64,000 nucleotides of DNA from assembly GCA_002270565.1 (NCBI GenBank), contig NQMI01000030.1:310001-374000 (forward strand). The letters are read 5' to 3'. The position numbers and the translations under genes are program-made. Below the pieces are notes generated by a model. The model saw nothing but the letters and a program-made list of their open reading frames with translations. It was not told the origin of the DNA and did no database searches. Positions 10,895 to 22,281 of the stretch are shown piece by piece (within the stretch, counting starts at the first letter, position 1; each line of letters starts with the position of its first letter). Origin of the DNA: Stenocarpella maydis. Taxonomy: Eukaryota; Ascomycota; Sordariomycetes; Diaporthales; Diaporthaceae.

Positions 10895-11290
10895 TCAAAG
10901 ACAGTCCCCCACCGTGTGCTCCTCAAGCCGGGCGATCGTGGTGATGTCGTTGGTGAGGGCCTTGCAGACGAACTTGGCTGTGTCGGAGAGGGACCCTGCC
11001 CGAGCGAGCGTGACGATGGTATCTGCACCCGGTGCCCTGGCTTCTTTGGTCGCCTCTAGACACTCCTGAAAGATCGTGTGTGGAGTCATCCCGACCCTTA
11101 CGCCCTTCATCCGGCTGCCAAGGGCCCTTTTCAGCCGGTCCAGGCTGTCGGTCTTCTCCGAACGTGTCTTGCTGGCAAATATACACTCTTTGGCATCTGA
11201 TGCCACATCATTGAAGATGAACTTATCGAGGGGGAGCCCGTAGCTGATTTTTAGGATGCCGAGGGCCCTTTCCTTCGGCTCCTATAGTAG
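10895..11290 (-). pseudogene. N-terminal fragment of an iron-containing alcohol dehydrogenase / maleylacetate reductase
   Basis: Minus-strand reading from about 11290 gives ISYGLPLDKFIFNDVASD, ECIFASKTRSEKTDSLDRL, GVRVGMTPHTIFQECLEA and GADTIVTLARAGSLSDTAKF. These match, in order, the start of the fungal Fe-ADH family (YGLP, VASK-L, GVR-GM-PHT, D-L-VTLG-GSL-DAAK). The nucleotide-binding GAGS loop has an inserted residue (LARAGSLSD). The frame stops at 10895, before the PTVPVICIPTSLSG and metal-binding region, and nothing downstream resumes the family. No start codon and first exon were found. It is a decayed remnant in the gap between the convergent GRC3 and SPT7. Confidence 0.65.
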
Positions 11291-12164
11291 GCCCAGAGAC
11301 CTCCTAGCTCGGAACAGGAGCCAGATGATCTTGGTAAGATGCGGCTGCTTTGGAGGACACGATGGTGGAAGAGGGGGGTTGTCAGGTTCTGAGTGGCCTC
11401 GATGGCCTCGATGGCGTGGTCCAAAAAGCCGTGATGGTACGCGTGAGATCAACCGCAAGTCTCACAACCCTTGTCAACAATAGTTCCGCGCAGTAGACGT
11501 GCTTTCAACACTGCAAAAGAATATGGACACCATTCGTCTTGACATCACGATGGGCTTCAGGTCCAGCTTCCAGGTAACCCGAGACCCGCAACAGCGAGTA
11601 TCAACGAGTATAGTCGGCCTCGACGACTACTGACAGGAGACTGAAGGGCAGGGGATCACGTTGACAACGTTGACGAGGCAAGAAGCTGAAGTATGTATTC
11701 GACGGTATCTGCCAAGTAATCTTGCCTCCCACCAGCGCCCCTGACCTACCAGAGCCGCGACCGTCATTGACCTACGCCATAATATCATTGCCCAGCGTAC
11801 CGAACATGTACCGAACGCACGAAACCACACGAAGCCCTGCCCATTCCCTTCGTAATATAGCACGTTTGTCAAAGCTCGGACCAATCAAAAAAAGAAAAGC
11901 CGCCGCCTGGCGAGACAGGAGGAGCCCATATGAAGGTATACCAACAATTGAGCAAGTTTTCAACCGGACCAGGCCTGCAACCCGGAAGAAGGGTGAACGC
12001 AGAAATAGAGCCTACGCATGGTCTCCCAACCGCCACATACAGCTTCCACCACCAAATACACCGCCGTCTAAACTCTTAAGTACAGGGTGACGTTCAAGGC
12101 CGTAGTCTGGCCTAGAGAAGAAGTGTCAAAATTTCAATCTTTTAGACTCCGGGTGTTCGCACGT
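11291..12164. other. Intergenic region between Fe-ADH relic and SPT7
   Basis: No supported gene. The longest plus-strand ORF (11722-12090, 122 codons, Arg/Pro-rich) matches nothing I know. The region probably includes the 3' UTR of SPT7. Confidence 0.5.
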
Positions 12165-15100
12165 CTATTGTTCATTACTCTCGGGACTCAGCATGCCGAC
12201 AGCCTCATCCTTGATATCGCCAGGCGGGCTGCTCGCAACACCCTGGCTTTGCATGCTGTCAACACGTTCCATTGCTGGGGCTTGAACGGGGTTTGAAACT
12301 CCATTGGGCAGCGCAGGGATGTTTTTGCCCAGCTTCTTCCCCTTCTCGGGCGTCGCGTTGGGACCACCTGGCTTCGGGTCGGTGATCTGAGCTTTGCCAG
12401 CCTCGAGCTTCTTCTTCTTCTTGGCCAGCGCGATCTGCTCCTTTGGTGGCCGCTTCTGAGGTGACACGATCTTTCCAGTGGCCCCAAGGCGAGGGCGGGG
12501 CCTCTTCTGCTTGACCGGGAGATCCTCATCCTCTACCAGAGGTTGATCGCCATTAGCATGCAACTTGGCGAGGAAGAAGTTCTTAACAAGCCCGATCTGA
12601 TCCTGGATGTTGTCCTTTGTGACCGGTTCTGGAGGAGGTAGCTGCTCAAAGACATCGTGAATCTCAGCATCGACGGTCTGTGCCTGGGACTGGAACGTGT
12701 TCCGGACACGGGTCTGGAGCAGATGCAGAGGCACCGACATCATTTCCAAGCCGAGCTCCCTGTCAAGGCCGAGGGCCTTGAAGCCAAAGAAGTCTTCTCC
12801 AAGCTCTTCAGCGAAGTCGCCGCCAACGAACTGTTCACTGCCATCCTTGAAAGCTCCTGCGCCATCTGGCCCGACATCGTTGAGTGCTGGCCGAAGCAAG
12901 TCCGCGAGATGGGACTTCATGCGCTCATGCATTGTTCCGAGCTTGGTGCCAAGTCTATCGACGTCATCCTTGGCGTAACCCTCCAGTGTCTCCAGGCTAT
13001 GACCGCTCTCATTCAAGGTGTGTAGGATGACCTCTTCATGTGTGAAGCGCGGCTGGAATTTGGCCCCACGCTCGGCATATACGCCCGTGGCGTTCTTCTT
13101 CTCGGCCTCATGGTAGACGTTGAAAGTGCGAATGAGCTTCTCGAAGTAGTCCCCGGCAATGTCTGCAACTACATCTAGTGCAGATGGCTGGAGCTCCTCG
13201 AACCCGGCGTGGTAAAAGATCTTGGCCACCGAACGCTGCAGGGCCGACTTGCAGACACTAGGTGCCAAAACGGGCGCGTCGCCAGCAACGAAGTGGGGTT
13301 CGATGTCAGCCTCCACGAAAGGTTCCGGCTCGTATTTGGGGAACTGGTTTGCATAGACCTGTGACTGTATCTGCATCTGCTTGATGACGCCGATCTTGGA
13401 GACGACCTTCCTGGTCTCCTGTAACTGCCGGAGATTCGCATCGAACTTCTTTGTGAGGATGCTTGGAGGAGCGACGAAGAAGCCTCGTGGTACCATCCGC
13501 AAGACATCCTCGTGCTGGTTTATTACCTGGCCCTCGTCGTCCTCGACCCACTGCAGCTTGGGCGGAACGTCAGGCACGAGGTGATTTGTCTCGTAGTAAT
13601 CGGGAATAGCTCGCTCTTCCTCTTCTTCCATGCCCTCGGCCAGGGTCTCTATAGGCTTCGCTGCGTCCTTGGCGGCGATAGCTGAGGAGTCGCTGCCAGA
13701 CGCAGCAAGAATGCCAGCAGACTCTGCCTGTTGCTGGCTTCGAAGCACGCGCCGCATGCCAGCCTTGGTCCTCAGGAGTGCCGGCTCGTCGACGTTCAGT
13801 TTGTTGCCCTTGAACAGTTTGTAGCGCTCGCGGGCGGCCAAGGCACGGTCTTTCTTGGTGACTTGTTTCCATATCTTGTACTCTTCATCCTCAAGCTCCT
13901 GCTCGGCAGCCTCACCCAGTGCATGGTCAAGAACCATACCGCTCAAGGACGGGCCGTCAATCTCCATGGCGTCGGCGTTGCTGCCGATTCCGGACTGGCC
14001 ATGCTGGCCCAGGGGCGTAAATGAGCCAACCGGTGGGGTCCCGAATCCATTGCTGCCTTCTCCCATCTCAGAGCCTTCTCGGCCGGTCTTTGCCAGAATC
14101 CCATTGAGTTGCAGTATGGGCTTGGTGTCGTTGCTTGGTGTTCCTTCCTTCTGGTCCGAAGGCGCCTTCCTAGATTTTGTGCCTTTTGTGGCACCACTGC
14201 GGCCACGCGAGGTTATGATGGGCTCATCGTCACTATCGTCGCCCGCGTCGTCCTCGCCGCCGTTCTGCTTGCGCCGCTCTTCGGCCTCAACCTCGGCGCG
14301 AGGTCTGATGACCAGATCGGGGATCAGGGGAATGAGCTTGTCAGCCTCCCTGCGCATGCCGTTAGCCATGCGGGGGAGGTGGTTGTTCAGGTTCTGATTG
14401 TATCGGAGACAGTTGTCCCAGATCAGGCTGAGGTCGGTCACGAAATCGGCCTTTGACTTGTATTGAAGCTGCTTGAGCTTCTTAGTCATAGTGCCAAGGT
14501 CCATAGGCTGCTTGATGACTGCGGAAGTGATCAGTGCTTGCGTAAGTCTTTTTGGGCGGGTAAAGTGCTGCCTACCGCTGTAGTAGTCTGGCGCATCCCT
14601 CTTGCTCACTTTTTGCAAGAACGGCGTCGAGTATTCCGTGTGCGCCTTCAATTCACTGAGGACCTTCTCCAAGGCCTCGTACAGCTCCTCCTGACCAACA
14701 TTCTCCTCGCTTGCCCATTTTGACCGATTCTTCCTAACCTCATTCATCAGGCTGCGCAGCTCCTGGTCAGTTGCTTGGACCTGGCTGCGCTTCATATCGA
14801 TCCTCGCAATGAGGTGTTTTAGCGTCAGGCTTGAGGCGCCGAGGTTGGCGCTGCTCAGGGACCCGTGGGCCTGGCCAGAGCTTTCATTGGCTGAACTGCC
14901 GCCATTCTTGTCCATCTCGGCCTGGATCTGCTTCTCTGACTCCTCAAGCTGCTGCTGCTCTAACATGGCGGTCCGGTCATTCTCGAGAGTATAAAACAGA
15001 GTGTGGAAGCTGTGCTTGGCCGCTTCCTCGGTTGCGTTGCGCGCCTCTTCCAATTCCTTGCGCGCCTCTTCGGATGATCTGGCCTGGTTCTTGGACGCGC

Positions 15101-15665
15101 CGTCTTCCTTGGATTTCTCGCCATTCTTGCCTGGAGACGAGACAGAGTGGACGGGAGAGCTCCCGGACTTGGAGGGGGAGAGGTATGTCTTGGCGGCAGC
15201 GGCATTTGCAGCCGTCTGCGACTTTGGTGGGGCCGAGGCGGCGTGGGCATTATTATCGTCTTCATCTTCATCTTCGTCATCATCGCCATAGTCGTCCTCG
15301 TCGATTACCCGCTTCGCCTTTTTCAGGGGGGGTTGCTGTATGGGGGCATGGTCGGTGGTTGGGGGTGGCAGGTTGAAGGAGTCGTTAGCGGTTGGGGGGC
15401 GCTTCAGGGACTCGACGGCGGCGGGATTGATGTCGCCATCGTCGGAAAAGAGGGCGGCGATCCTGGCGTCTGTTTTGCGAAAGAGACTGGCGAAGTGGGC
15501 GCGTGTATGGTCCTCGTCGTGGTTGTCTGATGCCTCAGGCATCAACAAGGTCGCATCGTGGTGGGATCGCGACGAGCCATCGGAAGGAGGCTGGTTCATC
15601 CTGATTCCATTTCCCTGGCTGCCTGCGGGCGTCGGCCAGCCATTCTGGGATAGATGCAAGGACAT
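12165..15665 (-). CDS. SPT7: SAGA complex subunit SPT7 (bromodomain and histone-fold protein)
   Basis: Two exons, 15665-14576 and 14518-12165, give 1147 residues. The 57-nt intron (GTAGGC ... CGCAG) lies inside the bromodomain and joins DYYS to [11 protein letters not shown]. Spt7 is a scaffold of the SAGA coactivator. Visible features: an acidic, Ala-rich N-terminal region; a bromodomain at about residues 325-435 with the VIKQPMDL loop and the acetyl-lysine Asn in [10 protein letters not shown]; then a long Ser/Asp-rich linker. A histone-fold (Bromo_TP-like) segment starting [17 protein letters not shown] at about residue 785 pairs with Ada1 in yeast. The Lys-rich C-terminal tail carries poly-Lys. 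The start [11 protein letters not shown] at 15665 is the first Met fitting the family; the same frame extends further upstream without support. It is convergent with GRC3 and divergent from the VanZ-like gene. Confidence 0.92.
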   Translation of the reverse strand: MSLHLSQNGWPTPAGSQGNGIRMNQPPSDGSSRSHHDATLLMPEASDNHDEDHTRAHFASLFRKTDARIAALFSDDGDINPAAVESLKRPPTANDSFNLPPPTTDHAPIQQPPLKKAKRVIDEDDYGDDDEDEDEDDNNAHAASAPPKSQTAANAAAAKTYLSPSKSGSSPVHSVSSPGKNGEKSKEDGASKNQARSSEEARKELEEARNATEEAAKHSFHTLFYTLENDRTAMLEQQQLEESEKQIQAEMDKNGGSSANESSGQAHGSLSSANLGASSLTLKHLIARIDMKRSQVQATDQELRSLMNEVRKNRSKWASEENVGQEELYEALEKVLSELKAHTEYSTPFLQKVSKRDAPDYYSGRQHFTRPKRLTQALITSAVIKQPMDLGTMTKKLKQLQYKSKADFVTDLSLIWDNCLRYNQNLNNHLPRMANGMRREADKLIPLIPDLVIRPRAEVEAEERRKQNGGEDDAGDDSDDEPIITSRGRSGATKGTKSRKAPSDQKEGTPSNDTKPILQLNGILAKTGREGSEMGEGSNGFGTPPVGSFTPLGQHGQSGIGSNADAMEIDGPSLSGMVLDHALGEAAEQELEDEEYKIWKQVTKKDRALAARERYKLFKGNKLNVDEPALLRTKAGMRRVLRSQQQAESAGILAASGSDSSAIAAKDAAKPIETLAEGMEEEEERAIPDYYETNHLVPDVPPKLQWVEDDEGQVINQHEDVLRMVPRGFFVAPPSILTKKFDANLRQLQETRKVVSKIGVIKQMQIQSQVYANQFPKYEPEPFVEADIEPHFVAGDAPVLAPSVCKSALQRSVAKIFYHAGFEELQPSALDVVADIAGDYFEKLIRTFNVYHEAEKKNATGVYAERGAKFQPRFTHEEVILHTLNESGHSLETLEGYAKDDVDRLGTKLGTMHERMKSHLADLLRPALNDVGPDGAGAFKDGSEQFVGGDFAEELGEDFFGFKALGLDRELGLEMMSVPLHLLQTRVRNTFQSQAQTVDAEIHDVFEQLPPPEPVTKDNIQDQIGLVKNFFLAKLHANGDQPLVEDEDLPVKQKRPRPRLGATGKIVSPQKRPPKEQIALAKKKKKLEAGKAQITDPKPGGPNATPEKGKKLGKNIPALPNGVSNPVQAPAMERVDSMQSQGVASSPPGDIKDEAVGMLSPESNEQ

Positions 15666-16943
15666 ATTGGCCCCTAGGGGATGGACAGGAGTGATGCACG
15701 GCCGGACACCCCATGCGCCGGGGGTCGAAGTGAATTGCACCGCCTTCCGCCGGTCGTCGATTGACTAGATTGGCACCGGGCGATAGCGCGTCATTGACAT
15801 AGATGGGGAGGAGGGAATGCAGGATGGTTCGGGGTGGTGTGGTGGAGGAGGTGATGAAATGGCGACGGGCGGTGGTCGTGGACGTGATGGATTGACGTTG
15901 TGTCTGGAGAGCGCATGTCCCGTTTTGGGTGGAGCAAGCACCGTCGCGCGACGGGAGTGTGGGCCTCGGCGCCCAAGGAGTGTCCGCCGGGTACCTCTGC
16001 CTCTGTCCGGCGAGGCTGCGGGGCGCCCTACGCAACTGCGTGCAGCTGTCGGCTCATGCATGTATTCTGTCTGGCCTATATAGTCCTATTCCCAGTATTC
16101 TCCGCTTAACTTTTGCATCTCGTGCCCCAGGCCGCTCAATATCCCATCCTATGTTGTGCCCCGGTATACCTCAACTCCTGGCTGCCTTACATAATCGCTC
16201 TCCCGCTTATGCGATCCCACCCGGAAGCGGTCGGTGGTTTATCCAGCGCAGCGGGGACATAGTGTATATATAATACCTACCTGGGTATGAAGGAAGTGAG
16301 CCGTATGGGCCTGCCTATTCGTTTAAACAATTCTATATTCCTTGGGACTTGCGCATGAGCCTACTGCTGAGGGCAATATGGTGCAGCCATCTATCATTGA
16401 CGAATATGGATGGCAAAGGCGGCGCAGCACGACGCGTCACCAGAGACTATCCGGTCGATGCACACATTATAGACTTGATATCTGTTGGAAATTAGCGTAG
16501 AAATATCTAGATAGTTATGTATATGTGATTCAATACGAGTATAGATAGTGGTGAGAGTTATTGTAAATACCGCGTGAACTGGACGCGTTAATCGAGAATA
16601 TCAAACTCCCTTTGGGTGACTGCTCAGCTGCTGCGAGCCGTGTCCACATGGGCGTCGGATGAGTGGGGATGGCCCGACAGGGCGGTTGCACCTGGGTCGT
16701 GTGGGGCTCAGGTGCCCAGGCAGCCCAGGTCGGAGCACCAGCCAGGCAAGCTCCAGGCCACCTAATCCTGGAACCCGTCGTGTATCACAAACCTCCAGTG
16801 CTCAAACCTCCCAACACTGACCGGCCTCTTCCCCACCACAGCCGCCACCGCGGTCTCGAATCAAAGTGCAATTCTTTCAAAAAGTCATGATTATCACCGC
16901 GGATCACTCATGATTTGTCTGGTCACATAGAATTGTCCCAGAC
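15666..16943. promoter_or_regulatory. Divergent intergenic region between SPT7 and the VanZ-like gene
   Basis: 1.28 kb. The SPT7 side is GC-rich. The middle (about 16260-16600) is AT-rich with TATATA runs. No element was confidently recognised. Confidence 0.4.
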
Positions 16944-17679
16944 ATGAGGATACGACTCCCTTTCGCAGGTTCGTAAGCAGCAGCAGCAGCAGCAGCCGGA
17001 GCTGAGCTCAGAAGGGCCCCCCCACTTCACCTCCATCCACGCAAGGTCTTGCTTGGCCTGCTACCTTCAGGTAGAGACTGACCACTCGGCAGGGGTTTTC
17101 TTCCTGCTTCTCCTCCTCGCAGGCTACGCCGGCCTGACCTCCCTCCAGGTCGGGGCCTACGTCAACGACAAGGTCCTCCACACCCTCACCTTCTTCCTCC
17201 TCACCGTCGTCTTCTACTGGATCGTTGACACGAACCGCCGCCGCACCCTTCACTTCACCCTCATCGTGTGTACACTATGCCTGGGCGTCGGCTCCGAGTT
17301 CCTGCAGGGCTTCCTGCCCAACGGCCGCGACTTTGACTTCTACGACATCGTCGCCAACCTCGTCGGCAGCCTGGCAGGCCTCGGCCTGTGCTCCATGTAC
17401 CACAAGCGCATGCTCGAGAGGAAGAGGAGCCGCAAGTCGTACATGGCCGTCCCCGACGGGGTGGGCGAGGGCGAGGGCGACATCGAGCTCGGTGAGGCCA
17501 TCGTGGGCGCCCAGGAGACCGGAGTCGCCGAGGCGTCGGGCGCGGCGGGCGAGGGCCCGTCAGGCAAGACGATGTCCCTGGAGGAGCAGGTGGACAACTG
17601 GGACGAGAACGCACCGGATGACTGGGACGGCGTTGATGACGTGCACGTCGAGGAACCACCAAAGAAACGCGCCGACTAA
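16944..17679 (+). CDS. VanZ-like integral membrane protein
   Basis: Exon 1, 16944-16968 (MRIRLPFA), is joined to exon 2, 17093-17679, through a 124-nt intron (GTTCGT ... GGCAG), giving 203 residues. The product has an N-terminal helix (FFLLLLLAGYAGLTSL), then NDKVLHTLTFFLLTVVFYW, then SEFLQGFLPNGRDFDFYDIVANLVG. This is the VanZ pattern: D/N-K--H on one helix, E--Q----R--D--D---N--G on the next. The bacterial namesake gives low-level teicoplanin resistance. The function of fungal members is not established. The C-terminal ~80 residues are soluble, acidic and Gly/Glu-rich (DNWDENAPDDWDGVDD). The short first exon is inferred from phase and from the missing first helix, so the exact donor is the weakest point. 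Confidence 0.8.
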
Positions 17680-18723
17680 GCGGCGGCGCCCATCGGGCTG
17701 TTGACTTTGAAAATGATGGCGCTGGGCACAAGAGCGACGGTCTGTTCTATACCTGCACGGCGATTTAGCCCGCTATTGGCGTTGCGCAGGATTTGTATGA
17801 CTGGAACGGAGGAATAATGACATCTATGATTACTTGAGCACCAAGAAAAGGGTATCCGGAATGGATGGGCTGCCATATCTCTCCACGATGGGATCGAGCT
17901 CGTTGAGCACATTTTGAAAACGGCCTCAGACTATATCGGATCCATCTCGAAATGGAACCTTTCAAGTCCCACCAAAGCGAACAACGATTCAGGTGAATCA
18001 CCAAGCATCTTACTAGTCCCCTTCTCCTGACGTCCACCCTGCCTCTTGTCAAAAGCCAAGCGTTTCTGACAATTGTCATGTTGGATACAAGAACTGGTTG
18101 CACTTCAACAGTCCTTGGGGGAGGTAACAGGCCATATACTAAACGGGGAAAAGGACTTGCCAAACTGTCGCTATATTCATGTCATTTCCATCCCAGTTAT
18201 CTGGAAATACCCATCCAAGATGCGATACGCCAAAGGCTCGCGTACCAGACAACGGTGGTCACTATGGGAAAGCGACCTTAGCAATGCTGTGATCCTACAT
18301 CAGCTCGCGCGGCGTCGTCGTCATCAACATCGAGACCGTGGAAAATCGGCGGCTGCATCGACCGACTCGAATTTATGATAGCCAACAAGCATCCCGCAGC
18401 GACAAATCCCAACTCCTTGGTACTTTGACGTCCAGCCAGGAACGCTATACAGGTGACTGTGGTATCCAGAGTTGCCTCCTATCGTGTTCGGGCGGCAGGA
18501 CGCCCTAACTTGTGCTCGTCACTAGCAAAGCCCTGCATTGCTCCCTCCCTGCCCATTGTATGGCTTTGCGATGACTCCTCCAGAGAAGTGGAATCAGGTT
18601 ATTACCGAGGAAGCGGTACATATGCAGCATTTGGCAGCGGTCACTGGAACGTATTAGGGCCCGCATCATAACAACGGTCTTTTTCAAAACCCAGGGTGTC
18701 TATCAAGCTCAGCGGCGCTGGTC
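17680..18723. other. Intergenic, convergent 3' flanks
   Basis: About 1 kb between the ends of the VanZ-like gene and the ferric reductase. Only short ORFs without recognisable content. Confidence 0.5.
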
Positions 18724-20498
18724 CTACCACTCGAAGCTCTCGCTGTGCCAGAACACCACCCTCCCCTTCCGCACCCAAGCACCAACGTGACTCCTCAAGT
18801 CGCGCCCCATCTCCGTCGGCCCGCAGAAGAACACCGCCACCCTCTCGTCCTGGCCATGATGGAACAGATCGTCCACGACCTTCTTGAGGTTAGGCCGCAT
18901 GAGCTGGTGCCTAATCTCGCCGCCGCGGTGCAGCGACGTCAGCTCCACGTCCTCGCCCTCTGCGGCCGCCTCCATGCCGCCCTGCTTGTCGTCGCTGGCC
19001 GTGACGAATATCTGCACGCCCTCGTCCTCGGTGAAGCCCTTGGCACCCTCCGCGGATGTGACCCACGACGCGTCGCCGACGCCGCGCACGGCCCAGACTA
19101 GTTGGATCTGTGTGGCCGCGTTGTCTTCGACCAAGGCGCGGTAAAGAGGGACGGTGTAGGTGGCACCGACGCCGCCTGAAACCAGCAGGATGCGGTCGAA
19201 GTCGCCCTCGGCCAGCGTCGAGAAGTGGCTTGCCACGCCGTACGGCCCCTCGATCGAGAGCGGCACCTTCGTGGCGTCGTGGCGGCTGTTGTTGCTCGCG
19301 ATCAGGTTCAGGGTAGTGGTCATCGGCCCGCTGAGATGCCGTGCCACCAGTGTCAAGGTCCCGGCTTCCGCGTCGACATCTGCTACTGTGAAAGGATTGT
19401 ACAGAAACTCATGGACAAGATAGTCTGCTGAGGCTGGGCTATCCGCTGGCCGGGCCTGGCCGGGGATCTGGAGGTAGATGTGCGAGCCTGGGTGGGTTTG
19501 GAACCGGCGAAGCTTCTTGTTGGGGATCGGTGCTGTGATCTTGACGAGGTTTGTCCCAGGTACCGTCTCCAGTTTCGCGACGGCGGTGATGGTGTCGAAT
19601 TTCCGCGAGACGATGTCGGCCAGGAAGACCACGAGTGCCTCAACCAGGAACACTCTGGGATGGTGGGCGTGGAACCAAATCAAGGGCGGGATCATGATGG
19701 CCACCACGAGGTGGACTATAAAGAATATCCGGTAAGAGTATTGCCGAACTATCCTCAGAGTAGTGCCGCTCAGGAAAGTCATGGCCCAGATCCCAATCAC
19801 GCCGGTGATAACTGCACGGGACGTCTTGAGCTTCTCGGCTAGGATCCCCGAGACGATAAAAAAGTTGAGGTAAAGGAAGGCGTGTATGAAAACCAAAGCA
19901 TAAATAACACGACCAAGCACGCGGTGGTAGCGGTTGACCTGCTCGTGTGACGAGTTGAATATGTAGGCCACCGGGTTCAGGCTCTTGAGCGCCAAGAGAT
20001 ACTGAAGAGGCAATTGAGATATTCCGATGGCACCAGCTCGTTTTGTGAGATGAAGGTAGTCTGCTCTGTGTCAGCACCCTTGGGCTTCGCTTGCGGTGTG
20101 TTGGATGGCTTACCATCACCAGTGCCCGTAACAGTCAGGATTGCCATCCACAAGCCCCAGGTCAGGCCGAACACCCACTCGTCCCTCTGGCCCCAGGTCC
20201 GGCCCAGGAAGACTACGTCCTCCCCGAGCCACCACTGCAGATGGCGGTATCGTGAGTCCCAAACCCCTAGAGGCCCCTGCCGCCTTACTTTCCGCAATGG
20301 GGATACTGGGATGGCATTGTAGGCGCCCTTCCTGGCCTCAATTGCCCTGAGGACCCATGATGCAAACCTCCAGGCGAGGAACAAGACGACGGGAAGGAAT
20401 GCCGACAGCTGGGCGAGTCCGGCATACCTGTCGAGCATCTGCCTTCTCAGCTTCACCTGGTCCTCATCCAACGACACGAACCTCCACGGCCACCCCAT
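18724..20498 (-). CDS. Ferric-chelate reductase family transmembrane flavocytochrome
   Basis: Two exons, 20498-20114 and 20060-18724, are joined through a 53-nt intron (GTAAGC ... AGCAG) and give 573 residues. FRE proteins move electrons from NADPH through FAD and two haems across the membrane to reduce Fe3+ or Cu2+ outside. Visible features: the MGWPWRFV start typical of the fungal subfamily; several membrane helices; paired haem-ligand His candidates (YHRVLGR and FIHAFLYL; FIVHLVV and WFHAHHP); an FAD-binding barrel (HPGSHIYLQIPG, YNPFTVA); and a nucleotide-binding domain with SGGVGATYTVPLYRAL. The FCGP motif and the C-terminal HSESFEW are standard for the family. No signal peptide is obvious, as in other short FRE relatives that may act in internal membranes. 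The substrate cannot be told from sequence. Confidence 0.9.
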
Positions 20499-22281
20499 CT
20501 TGTGATAATTGTTTGATCGGGAACGCAAATGAATACGGCAGGACTCCGGCTTGTGTGCTTAAACGCCAAGCACCAAAGGAGGCAAGGGACGGCTGCAGTG
20601 GCCCCTGACGAAATATCTCGGAGGCCCAGGCTGTTGTGCAATTTACAGAGTCTCAGCCGCGGAAGGTGAGGGCCAAGAGGGATGGTTTTCCAATGATTGG
20701 AAATGCCAGACACGGCCCTGGCAGTGGCGCAGGGTCCGTTCAAGTACAAATGCGGACCCCCTAGCGCCCGGTGGGTGCGTACTTAGTGGGTGTCACAGTA
20801 AGCTCGGATCTCCGTCCTGTTGGGGATGGAACCGCCTGGAGCCTGAAACCCCCTGGAACGCAGGATTTCCCAGGCCTGTATTATTGACCGTACTAAAAAG
20901 AGAGCAGAACAGCGTTGGTATGAAGGATTACTTGTACAGTAGTCATATCCATGCCCCGGTAGGGAATACGAAGCGGCCACGCTGGCCAGCTTGTCAGACC
21001 AGGTGCACATACCCTTGACATCTGTCAGGCTAGGTTTCCGAGCAGCTCGAGAAGGACAAAAGCGAGTTGGAGGGGGTGCCCGTCTGACACATCATTCATT
21101 GAACTCAATCGCACTGACTCGGTCAACACAGCTGAGCCGGGGGAATGCCTCTCTCTTCGTCCACGTGTCGTGGACATGAGACTTTAGGTATCTAGGTGGA
21201 GATTCTAGCAAGCTTATTCAAATGTACTCCGTAGACTCTTCTCTTCTTTCTGATACGGCGCGGCACACTGCTACACTATAGCGTACTAAAAAAACACACC
21301 AAAATGCCAGAATTCTCTGAAATGGCGTACAGAGAATACAGCATAGCTTACATAGCCGTTGCCGTCACAACTCTGAGCATCCACATACTTACTTTCCGGG
21401 TACTGAGACTCAAAAAGCCCAGCTATCCCCGCATACTTCCCATGCTTCGGGAAGTACGTCGGGAACCGAACCTGACAGAAAGCTACGACGCGGAACCGAA
21501 GCCGGAAGGTTAGGACAATTGGCGTACTCCGTGGCGGCTCACTACCACTATGATGCAGGGAGATGGCACGCACACTTACTATGCATCTTAAACCCTTCGT
21601 TTTAGAGGAGATATTCTTGCTACTTGGATTAATATGATTTCGCCATCCAGCTATAGCCTACTATATGGTGTTAGTTATTATATCTATTCCCATAACATAG
21701 CTATATTTATAACAATTTCAAGATGTTATAACAAAGACTAATATAGCCTCATTATCTTTTCACATAATGAAAAGAATTAAAACATTATTATATAGTTTAA
21801 TATAATCTTTAGAGCCTATTGCTTTGAGCTCTTTAGAAAAAAGAAAACATAGCCGTGCGGCCGTGTGGTCCCAATACTATGGCCGCATAGCGGATACCAT
21901 CCAAAGCTTATACTAGCACTTGAAGTATATGCGTAAAACCGAAATAACGGACACTACACCAGTGTATTCATCACTTACCCGTACCAGTCGCTAATAAGAC
22001 GTCGTCAGGCCTAATTCATACGCCTAGTGCAATTTTGAAGGCTGCATATCGGTGTAGGTACACCGTACATATATGTGTGCCCCAGGACCTCGACCGGCGC
22101 ACAGACCACCATTGTACAGCAATGGTTGCCAACTGCTAAGCTTACTGCGTTTACACAGTAATGCGACAGCCACCCGTTCTGGCGGAACTCAACCGGTACC
22201 AGCATATAGCGCTTCATTTACACCAGCGCATCCATTTACTTACCTTGAGGCTTGCTCCCGTGGAAGCGCCTGCCGTACACC
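20499..22281. other. Intergenic region between ferric reductase and RINT1, with AT-rich island
   Basis: Divergent spacing of 1.8 kb. It contains TACTCCGTA words at 21225 and 21525 (the second incomplete) and a sharply AT-rich block described separately. No gene is supported. Confidence 0.5.
21580..21850. repeat. AT-rich, RIP-like block (probable degraded repeat)
   Basis: A sharply bounded segment of roughly 270 bp is dominated by A and T, with many TA and few CG dinucleotides, between GC-rich flanks. This is the usual look of a repeat mutated by RIP (C-to-T change in duplicated DNA). No ORF, LTR or terminal inverted repeat was recognisable, so the parent element is unknown. Confidence 0.5.

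Noticed and set aside
11722..12090. 122-codon Arg/Pro-rich plus-strand ORF
   Set aside because: No recognisable motif, no splice partners, and placed in the 3' flank of SPT7.
21304..21513. 69-codon ORF with one hydrophobic stretch
   Set aside because: The opposite strand is open over the same bases, there is no homology, and it lies next to the AT-rich repeat block.
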